From Lactarius indigo (lineage: Eukaryota > Basidiomycota > Agaricomycetes > Russulales > Russulaceae): 64,000 nucleotides of DNA. Below are positions 55,831 through 64,000 of this stretch, in pieces. The position numbers and the translations under genes are program-made. Below the pieces are notes generated by a model. That model worked only from the letters and a program-made list of their open reading frames with translations, did no database searches and was not told the origin of the DNA. The DNA lies in the NCBI GenBank assembly GCA_025766275.1, contig JAFKAC010000007.1, positions 1,674,001 through 1,738,000 of the forward strand, given 5' to 3'. The number at the start of each line of letters is the position of its first letter. Position 1 is the stretch's first letter.

Positions 55831-58017
55831 ATGATGCAGCTCTCCCCCATCACAGCGATTGACTCCCTCGCCCTCTCTGCATTCCTTTACCTACTCCTCG
55901 CCTTTCGTGACCACAGAAGACGAAGGGGTCTCCCATATCCCCCAGGACCTCCATCTTGGCCTATCATTGGCAATCTCCTGGATGTCCCAAAGCTCTCTCC
56001 TTGGTTAGCCTACGCAAATATGTCTAAGAAATACGGTAGGATTGACCTCCCCGTCGGTTGTGTTCCTTCTCTGAACCTAGGTTTTATGTTTATCAGGCGA
56101 TGTCCTGTGCATTAAAGTTTTGGGCCAAGTCGTCATCGTCCTATGTTCCCCGACAGCCATAAAGGACTTACTCGAAAGGCGTGGAGAGTTGTATGCGGAT
56201 CGAAAACCGATGCCGATCTTTGAGATGTATGCCTGATATTTGTCCTTCCGTCGTCATAGGCGCTGATTCCACCAATGTCCCAGAATGGGTATTGATTGGT
56301 TTTTTTTCCTTGCCAGAATGGGAAAATGCTGGCGTGAAGGTAGAAAATCATTGGATCGCAGTCTCCGCCCTGGCACAACAGCCCCACATCGGCGTTTGGT
56401 CGAGGAAAAGACATGCGAGTTTCTTGGCCAATTACTCGCCACTCCGAACGCCTTCCGCGAACACCTCTATCTGTTGGTCCCGCTGCCACATTTTCTTGAT
56501 AACTGTTGACTCGCATCGTTGACTCGCACCACAGTCTTCAAGGAAAGCTCATCATGCACCTCACATACGGATATGACTCAAAAGATATTGACGATATATT
56601 GGTACCACCGAAGAGGATCGGCGAAATCTTAAAACAGGTCATTTTACCTGGAAGATCATTAGTAAATCTTCTCCCATTTCGTGCGGTTCCTTCGTCCCCT
56701 ATTGTCATTTGAGTGCCTCAAGGCTACATTTAGTCCAACGCCTCCCTTCGTGGGTTCCTTGGTTCAAGTATGAACCACTAGCGAGTGAATGTAGGGAGCT
56801 GGCACTGAGGATGAAGAACGAGCCTATGGACTTTGTGAGGAACTCCATGGTATGAATTAGGTAACATTCCGGCGATTGTCTCTACTTATGGATCGCCAGA
56901 GCAACGGCACCGCAGTATCATCTCTAGCAACTGAATACCTCCAAGAGGCAGACCTTCTGAACGTCCTGGGAAGTCAAGAAAGGGTGGAAGGCATCAAAGA
57001 TATTCTAGGGTCTCTGTTCATAGGTAATCCTTGCGTCATCTATGAGTACATGTAGCGCTTACGTCGAACATCAGCCGGTTCAGACACAGCACGTATTCTC
57101 CTTATTCCCGTAGCCTGCTCCTTGGCTGATGCGGACGTTCAGACCGTTTCTACAATGACATCGCTCTTCTTCGCACTCACCCTTTATCCAGAGGTTCAGA
57201 AGCGAGCACAGGCAGAACTCGACTCTGTCATCTCAAAAGATAGGCTACCAACGTACAATGACAAGCCACGACTTCCATACATAGAGGCGGTGAGCAGAGA
57301 GTTGTTGAGGTGGCAAATGGTGATACCACAGGGTGCAAATTCCTCCGACCCGCCAGCAGCTATGTGCACTAACATCTACGTGAGGTGTTGCCCACGCGCC
57401 AACTGATGATGACTTCTACAAGGGCTACTTTATTCCAAAAGGTTTGTAAGTATCTTCCGTTGTCGGCTGAAGTCGTAATCAAAGTCCCTCGCTCTGTAGG
57501 TGCTGTGATCATAGCTAATGCATGGTGCGCAATAATCGCACGACACAGTTGCCGCTGAGAAGGTTCTGAGAAGGATTGACAGGGCTGTCCTCCACGACCC
57601 GGAGCTGTATCCAGATCCAGAGGCGTTCAAACCTGATCGATTTCTCGATGAGGATGGAAAGTTCCGCGACGATCCGATGATCTCGCTGGCGTTTGGTGCA
57701 GGCAGGCGAGTATGTCCAGGGCGCCACTTCGTCGACACGATACTCTTCATCGTAACGGCATCGGTGTTGTCCGTGTTCAACGTGACGATAGCCAAGGACA
57801 AGGATGGGAACGAGATTCCAGTCATAGTGCCGCCGCCCGAGTCCATCGATACCGTTGGCGTCATGTGAGTAATGAAGTCTACCTATGAGATGAATCTGGT
57901 ACGTTTGTAGCTGATCTGGTGACCTCCCTTGGAAGTTTCCCGCCGCAGTTTGAGTGTTCTATTACGCCAAGAGACAAGGTCGCAGAGGACTTGATAAGGG
58001 CAGGTGCCTTAGCTTGA
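55831..58017 (+). CDS. Cytochrome P450 J (microsomal, E-class)
   Basis: ATG 55831 (a second ATG follows at once): MMQLSPITAIDSLALSAFLYLLL anchor, RDHRRRRG, YPPGPPSWPIIGNLLDVP, MGIDWFFFLARMGKCW, YGYDSKDIDD, LPSWVPWFKYEPLA, RQSNGTAVSSLA, the AGSDT microexon, RELLRW (ExxR), FKPDRF and heme loop FGAGRRVCPGRHF (Cys codon 57713-57715). The end is FECSITPRDKVAEDLIRAGALA, stop 58015-58017. I followed every junction and the frame holds. The intron after AGSDT begins GCACGT, a GC donor. Substrate unknown. The 3' half is the source or sister of fragment H. Confidence 0.87.
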
Positions 58018-58856
58018 ATATCACCCGTATCACGCACGCCCTGCAAGCATCTATTCTCCCACCCTTTTCCCACTCTGTTGAACCTATGTTCTATGGCATA
58101 AATCTGGGGGTTGCCGCAGAGACGACAGAGTCACTCTTACTTACGTGGGCAGCTATCTGCCCACCAACTCTGTAACAAATGTATTTGTCAATGGTCAGTA
58201 GGTGATCAAGCAATAAGTACTCGATCAGTCTTAGGTACAGCGTGTTGAGAATAAAAGCGCCTTCCAAAAAAGGACATGTCGAGGACCCATTAATTAGATT
58301 TAGCCATAATCTCTACCGAACCTGTCCGCACCCTATCGATGGCCGGGAACAAGGCTACTACAGCCCATGGATATTGCAATGAATACTTCCGCCGTGCTTG
58401 TATGCTCGAGTAGCTTAACGACTTGTGGTTCGAATAGCAATTATGATGACGAAGCTGATCCGGCGTGGCTTCGTATATTCGTGGTATCCTGCTGTAGTAT
58501 CTTAGACCATAGGTCGAGGGTTTTTGGCTTCACTTCTTGCCGTTGGACACGTTTGTATGCAGTCGCACTTTTTTAGTCACTCAGTTCCATTCTGATCATA
58601 AGCCCCAACGAGCACTGACTACATGCGGCGAAAAGTGACCCGCACTAGCCCGACACCGGCCGACGCCTTTCATCAGCCTGAGAGCCTGAGTGGCGGCGCC
58701 ACCAACTAGCACGCGGCCATAAAAATATTAAGTGTGTTCTCTACCTGTATATCGGCCCTTGAGCCTCCCATTGTAAAGGGGCATCGACCTCGTGCTACTT
58801 GATTCATCTCTCTCTCAGGCTCCCGTGCGGCTTATCGTCTTCCTATTTTCACTCAT
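58018..58856. other. P450 J 3' flank, duplicated
   Basis: Inverted match to about 43130-43920 and direct similarity to 50117-50720. Open frames are remnants of shared flank; no gene. Confidence 0.5.
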
Positions 58857-60298
58857 ACGTCTATGTGACACTCTTGGGACTACCCACTTTCTATTCTAGC
58901 TTATCTACAACGCGTCATGTATGTCTATGGGTTATCAGAGTCTCTAGTCAAATGATGGAGAAATACCACGTCAAGGAAGGAGTTAGGTTCGCTCCACAAC
59001 TGCTAAATGTTCTTGTACGAGCATCTATCCGACCATGTGAAGTCTTTGTAATTGCGCATACCTTCTCACAGTCGTGAGAACTTTCCGCACGGTTTTCACG
59101 GTCCGGTCCGCCTCTGGACCGGACTCAATTTCAGTCTCCACCTAAACAGACATTTGACTGCTCATTCAAGCTTTTTTTTTTGACAATTAGCTAATAAATA
59201 AAATGACTTAAACATGTTATTTTTTCAAGATAATCAATAAAGATGACATGTATTAATGGTTAGCTAATCATAAATGTCACATAGGCCCCAAGCACTGCTG
59301 CCCAATTGGTGTAGGCAATGAAATGGTTCAACTAAGCTGGAGTATGTGTGAGCAAGATCCCAAAGATGGTGAGATGAAGACAAAGGAGGGTGGAGAGAAT
59401 AAGCAATGAAATGGTCCAACCAAGGGGTTGGACTATGTGTGTGTGAGAGGACAAGTGTGTAAGTGAGGAGGGAGGGGGAGAGGTGAGTGAGAATTGACTT
59501 ATGTGACTGACCCACAATGGTCTTCAGCTTTGCAGAGGAGGATATTGAGTGACTGTGGGGAGTAACTGGTGGCAGTCAAGCCCATGAAGGAGGATGGCTG
59601 AAGAGATAACCTCTGGGCCAACAGTCTTTGGCCTTGCAAAGAAGGATATTGAGTGACCATGGGTAGTGTTTCAGCAGCTCCAGCTAACTTGTGGCTGAAG
59701 CTGGAGCCACAGCTGGTGGCAATCCCTGCTGAACTGAGCCACATGTGACCAAAGCTGCATTTTAGCTGACTTCAATTGAGCTGGCCTATACCTCACCAAG
59801 CTGGCTACAGCTGCCTCATCTGCCTTCCTTGTTGCCCCTTGTCTGCACTTGTCTCTGCTTGTTTCACCTTCCTCCCATCTAAACTTGCTATAGGCCATCT
59901 ATTGTCTCTACACATGCTCAGGCCCTTGCCTCCTCAAATGCCTTACTACCCCCCTCCATTTCTGTTGCAACCTGCTCTATTTCCAGTCCCCCCATATCCA
60001 TATCACACATCTTACCCATTGTACTATCCCTCCCAATAGATATTTGACTTGGTTCTTTTTTACAATATTTGTTACTGTTACTTATTACAAATAAAACTTA
60101 TTACATCATCCCCAAAAAAAGAAAATTGACTTGTAAATTTATTTTTGATGTTTGAAGTTGTGAACTCATCAATAAATATATTACATTATACTTAGCCAAT
60201 TTTGGAACGAGTGTGGTTTGATTCGAACTTTCGGTTGCGGCCAATGTGTTTACCTTGTTTGGTCCCAAGGATATGGGTATGTGGAATTAAGCTAACTC
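58857..60298. other. Unclassified insertion (about 1.4 kb) in the right duplication arm
   Basis: Absent from the left arm. Contains TGAGTGA/AATGAAATGG direct repeats (59320-59470), two similar copies of GAGGATATTGAGTGAC (59530-59660), AT-rich parts, and on the plus strand a Pro/Tyr-rich frame ending YHTSYPLYYPSQ at 60039, followed by AATAAA-like sequence and an A-run (60111-60119). A base composition unlike its neighbours suggests a transposon fragment, but no terminal repeats or known domain were recognised. Confidence 0.4.
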
Positions 60299-60303
60299 CC
60301 ATG

Positions 60304-60330
60304 TGGTACAGGTGCAAGTATGGCTATAAA
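60304..60330 (+). promoter_or_regulatory. P450 K conserved upstream module and TATA box
   Basis: Contains GGTACAGGTGCAAGT and TATAAA (60325-60330) about 76 nt before the ATG, matching the modules before G and J. Confidence 0.6.
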
Positions 60331-60405
60331 GGCTCATGTTCTCGTAGTTTTGTATCTACTCCAAATCTATGACCCCCCGTCTTTTTACAGGTGATCTAAT
60401 TCGTG

Positions 60406-62586
60406 ATGCAGCTCTCTCTTGTCACAGCGATTGACTCCCTCGCCCTCTCTGCACTACTTTACCTCCTCCTCGCCTTTCATGACCACAGAAGGCGAAGAGG
60501 TCACCCATACCCCCCTGGACCCCCATCTTGGCCTGTCATCGGCAATTTACTAGATGTCCCAAAGCTCTCTCCTTGGTTAGCCTTTGCGAATATGTCCAAG
60601 AAATACGGTAGGACTAACCTCTCCTGATGTGTATTCTCTAAACGTTTATTTTTACTAGGTGATGTCATGTACCTTCAAGTTTTGGGCCAAGTAGTCGTCG
60701 TTCTGTGTTCGCCGACGGCCATCAAGGAATTACTTGAAAGACGTGGAGAGCTGTACGCGGACCGACCGCCGTTTCCGATCTACGAGATGTGCGTTCACTC
60801 AGACCCTTTATCATTTCGTCGCCTTGCCTTGGGTACCGACCGCCCATATTTCTCAGAATGGGCGTCGATTGGACCTTGCCCATTGTGAGAAAGGGAAAAT
60901 ATTGGCGTGATGGCCGCAAGTTGTTGGATCGGAGTCTTCGCCCTGGAGAAACAGCCCTTCGCCTAAGTATAATCGAGGAAAAGACGCGCATATTCCTGAG
61001 CCAGCTGCTTTCCAAACCGAAGGACTTCAGGAAACACGTCGACCAGTTGGTCTCATCGCCCAACTTGCTTAACAAACATGTATTGACTCACTCCCAGACT
61101 TCAAGGAAAACTTATCATGCACCTCGCTTATGGGTACGACTTGAAAGAGAACGACGACATTTTGGTGCCGGCAATGAGGACTAGTGAAATCATGTCGCGG
61201 CTCGCCCTACCTGGAGCGGCACTAGTAAATAATTTCCCGTTTCGTACGGTTTTTTTACCATCTATTGTTCACGAGCATCTTATGGCTATATCCAGTTCGG
61301 CGCCTCCCCTCGTGGGTCCCTTTTTTCAAGTATGAGCCACTGGCGAGTGAATGTAGGGAGTTGGGCCTGAGGATGAAGAATGAGCCCATGGACTTCGTGA
61401 GGAGCTCCATGGTATGAACTGGTTAACATTCTGGCAATTTGTCTTTACTGATGGAACGCCAGCGCGACGGCACCGCGGTACCATCTTTAGCAAGTGAATT
61501 CCTCCAAGAGGCAGAGCTTCAGAGTGGTCCGGAACGCCAATGGGCAGAGGAAGTCATCACAAACACCCTAGGGTCTATGTTCCAAGGTGAATTCATCGCG
61601 TGCTTATCCGGAGCCAATGCACACAGTGCTCACCGCAAGCACCAGCCGGTTCAGACACGGCACGTGTTATCCATATCACCGTAGCCTGCTTCTTGGCTGA
61701 CACGCGACATTCAGACCGTATCCACAATGTCTTCTCTGTTCCTCGCGCTTGTCCTTTACCCAGAGGTACAGAAACGAGCGCAGGCAGAACTCGACTCTGT
61801 GATCTCAAGAGACAGACTGCCGACGTACGATGACAAGCCGCGTCTTCCGTACATAGAAGCGATGAGCAAGGAGTTGTTGAGGTGGCATATGGTGGCGCCA
61901 ATGGGTGCGATTTTGCCCGATTTCTCGATTTCTGAATTAGCTCGCTGAATGTCTCCTCAAGGCGGTCCCCACTCCTCAACCGACGACGACGTCTACAGAG
62001 GCTACTTCATTCCGAAAGGTTTGTGAGCCCGCCTTGGGACCCGAATTCACAATATGAATCGCTCCCCCCGATAGGTTCCATGATCATAGCCGATGCATGG
62101 TTTGCGTTTTTACAAAAACCGTCACTTTCGAGATAATCATTCTGATGAGTAAAGGGGGCCACAGGGCCGTCCTGCACAACCCGGAGCTGTACCCGGACCC
62201 AGAGGCATTCAATCCCGATCGGTTCCTCGACGAGGACGGGTCCTTCCGGGACGACCCCGCGATCCAGCTGGCATTTGGCATCGGCAGGCGGATCTGCCCA
62301 GGACGCCACTTTGTCGCCGCGACGCTCTTCGTTGTAACAGCGTCCGTGTTGTCCGTGTTCGACGTGACGAGGGCTAAGGACAAGGACGGGAACGAGATTC
62401 CCGTCGCAGTCGCTGGGACCTCGTCGGTCCGGAGCGAGATTGTGATGTGAGTACAAGTAGTAGCACTATCTGAAACACGGTAGAGCTAATTTTCTCCCTG
62501 ACAGCCACGTACCCCAGTTTGAGTGCGCTATCACTCCGAGAGATAATCTCGCAGAGGACTTGATAAGGGCGAGTGGTTTGGTTTGA
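60406..62586 (+). CDS. Cytochrome P450 K (microsomal, E-class), full 12-exon model
   Basis: Exons: 60406-60607, 60659-60788, 60857-61045, 61098-61243, 61296-61411, 61463-61586, 61646-61659, 61715-61904, 61962-62018, 62075-62099, 62165-62446, 62505-62586. They total 1557 nt, that is 518 codons plus stop, a normal P450 length. Motifs in order: anchor SLALSALLYLLLAF, YPPGPPSWPVIGNLLDVP, MGVDWTLPIVRKGKYW, YGYDLKENDD, LPSWVPFFKYEPLA, RDGTAVPSLA, AGSDT (the 14-nt exon 7, helix I), KELLRW, FIPKG, FNPDRF, heme loop FGIGRRICPGRHF (Cys 62295-62297) and FECAITPRDNLAEDL. All introns are GT-AG except the one after exon 7 (GCACGT...TTCAG). Intact; substrate unknown; near-twin of G. Confidence 0.9.
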
Positions 62587-62646
62587 TGACCAGCACCAAT
62601 TCGGCACAGTGGGCAGGCTTCCCATTGGCACTCATTCTTTACGCTC

Positions 62647-62810
62647 TCACTGTCCGGAAGCTTGCATATTTTTGTAGTATCTGTTGTATGTACCGTTCAC
62701 CGCCACGTAACTGCCAATATTTATGGCAGGACCCAAGATGATCCCACTAGAGCGCCGGCTCCGAGAACGCCGAGCACGTCGCCCATGACTTACTTCTGAT
62801 GACGGTGCCT
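62647..62810 (-). pseudogene. Inverted copy of the 40571-40745 exon fragment
   Basis: On the minus strand it keeps the frame RRARRSRSRRSSG to NGTYNRYYKN and the GQ stop (62647-62649), but nothing upstream of 62810 matches the remaining exon. A by-product of the inverted duplication. Confidence 0.6.
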
Positions 62811-63343
62811 GTTGCGTATGTGGTCAGACCTGTGCCTTTCCAGGCCCCAATTAATCAATGCAAAATTTAAATACCGCGACTTGCACTACCATATTCGTAT
62901 CGCTCGTCCCATTGTGTAAAGTGTGCAGCGCTTCCTTTCATCGGTTAAAATGTACAAAAGTCAATCGACAAAACGCAAAGCGAATAAATAATGATGGAAG
63001 GGGGAAATTTTCGATAATCCGTACTTCACACCAAACGGTCGAGGGCTCGGGCATCAGTAAAATCATCACATCATCATATCACGTCCCAATGTCATATGCA
63101 TCCGAACAAAGTCATATATCACCACGGATCCCAGCACTCATCACCCACTTGCAACGCCCGTACGTCACAATGCGAGAGGGGAGGGAGGAGGGAGAGAATG
63201 AAAGAGTGGAAAAAAAGGGGGGGAGAAAAAGAAAAAGAGTGGAAAAGTCAGAGACAAAAAAAAAAAAGAGCATAAATAAATACGCTGACGCCGATCAGCA
63301 CCGACCCGACCATCGGCAGCACCGCGGGCGGGGTAGGAACCAT
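62811..63343. other. Intergenic; SH3 gene 3' UTR side with purine-rich tract
   Basis: Includes a purine-rich tract (63175-63265, AGGGAGAGAATG and GAAAAAG words). A plus-strand open frame from 62858 crosses this tract and the SH3 exon antisense and is not credible. Confidence 0.5.
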
Positions 63344-64000
63344 TCAAAACAGATGCACAAAGTTGCTCGGGAAGATGTGCCTACCCGGCACGCGCCGTTT
63401 CTCATCGAGCAGTTCCCCGCTCCACCACCCATCTTCGGGCGTGGCGGTGACGGCGATGATATCGTTCGCCTGGAAGTCGAACTCCTCTGGGATCGTAGCA
63501 GTGTAGTCGTACAGCGCCCGCACTGCATTTTCCACCTCAGCATCTCAAACAAGAAAAAGAAAACAAACAAAAAAAGTGACGCACCGTAGAAGAGCACACC
63601 ACGACCATCTTCCGTATATTGCTGGGTCGGGGGCTCCGCGATTGGCTGTGGCTGCGGTTGCGTGAGGGCCATCGGTTGCGGCGATGGCGTCCTGTTGATT
63701 GGCCCGGGGCTGACGGGTCTGTACCCGGCTCCATACGCAATGTGTTGTTGATGCTGGTGTTGTTGATGTTGTTGATATTGCTGTGGAGCTTGCTGCTGGG
63801 GCTGCGACGCGTATCCCTGCTGTGTGTAGTATTCCCCTCCACCCGAGCCTGTTGCTCCGCGCCGCTGTTGCTGTTGCTGCTGCTGCTGCTGCACTGACGG
63901 CTGCATGCCGTAGCTTACCTGCGGCGGGTGGTAAACCTGTGATGGAGGTGCGTTCGCATATGGATGTGGAGCTTGCGCGTACGCCGGCGAATGTTGCGGG
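63344..64000 (-). CDS. SH3-domain protein with Gln/Pro-rich region, 5' end outside window
   Basis: Two exons here: from the window edge to 63585, and 63543-63344, separated by a 41-nt intron (GTGCGT...TTTGAG). The upstream part is Gln/Pro/Tyr-rich (QQQQQQQQQR, HQQHQHQQH, SPGPINRTPSPQP), likely disordered. The last exon encodes a complete SH3 fold: ALYDYTATIPEEFDFQ, NDIIAVTA, DGWWSGEL and FPSNFV, then stop 63344-63346. SH3 domains bind PxxP ligands and usually act in actin or membrane trafficking complexes. The basidiomycete family with this C-terminal SH3 is not named with confidence. Start codon not in the window. Confidence 0.8.

Larger units (their letters stand above)
57171..62810 (+). 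repeat. Right arm of the large inverted P450 duplication
   Basis: Counterpart of 40571-44765. Begins within J exon 8 (ACTCACCCTTTATCCA) and continues through the J 3' flank, an inserted stretch of about 1.4 kb (58857-60298), P450 K and the duplicated 3' exon of the unidentified gene. Confidence 0.75.

Noticed and set aside
6853..62586. Idea that the P450s form a secondary-metabolite biosynthetic cluster
   Set aside because: No backbone enzyme, transporter or pathway regulator lies among them; tandem paralogues and relics fit local duplication better.
62858..63589. 243-codon plus-strand ORF
   Set aside because: Antisense to the SH3 exon and its purine-rich 3' flank; Lys/Glu/Arg composition follows from that tract.
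1..64000. CRISPR arrays, bacterial operons, ribosome binding sites, rRNA
   Set aside because: Intron-rich eukaryotic DNA; no regularly spaced repeat-spacer pattern or rRNA-like sequence was seen.

Overview
The window is nuclear DNA of a basidiomycete, most likely an Agaricomycete of the wood-decay type. Genes are broken by many introns of about 50-60 nt with GT...CTAAC...AG signals. There is a tandem family of cytochrome P450 genes, a RAN1-like kinase, fungal-type PUS9 and CWC15, and hAT, Ty3/gypsy (chromovirus) and Ty1/copia transposons. The species cannot be named from the sequence.

Layout. 0-5 kb holds housekeeping genes: the 3' part of CWC15 (+), a small SnoaL/NTF2-like protein (+) and a PUS9-type tRNA pseudouridine synthase (-, 9 exons). 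5.5-22 kb holds minus-strand P450s: a relic, pseudogene B, intact C and D, and two decayed fragments. A RAN1-like kinase (-) and a small two-exon gene of unknown function (+) lie among them. 22.4-38.5 kb is one further P450 (E) split in exon 4 by a 13.9 kb hAT transposon (8 bp target duplication, 23 bp terminal inverted repeats). The end of that hAT transposase gene is in turn split by a young chromovirus (568 bp LTRs, 5 bp target duplication) that carries an extra zinc-knuckle ORF after pol. 39-63 kb is a second P450 array: an exon-1 relic, intact G (-), fragments H and B', pseudogene I, intact J (+) and intact K (+), with a copia element between I and J. G plus H and J plus K form the two arms of a large inverted duplication. 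The right edge is the 3' part of a Gln-rich SH3-domain gene (-).

The P450s are E-class microsomal enzymes with an N-terminal anchor, PPGP hinge, AGxDT helix I, ExxR (KELLRW) and a heme-Cys loop. For K a full 12-exon model was traced: 1557 coding nt, 518 codons plus stop. It includes a 14-nt microexon that encodes just the helix-I AGxDT core. In G, I, J and K the intron after that microexon starts with GC rather than GT. C, D, G, J and K look functional; B, E, F, H, I, B' and the relics do not. No pathway gene such as a terpene synthase, PKS or NRPS is present, so the array looks like a birth-and-death P450 cluster rather than a biosynthetic cluster.

All statements come from reading the sequence by eye. 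Family assignments rest on recognised motifs, not on database searches.
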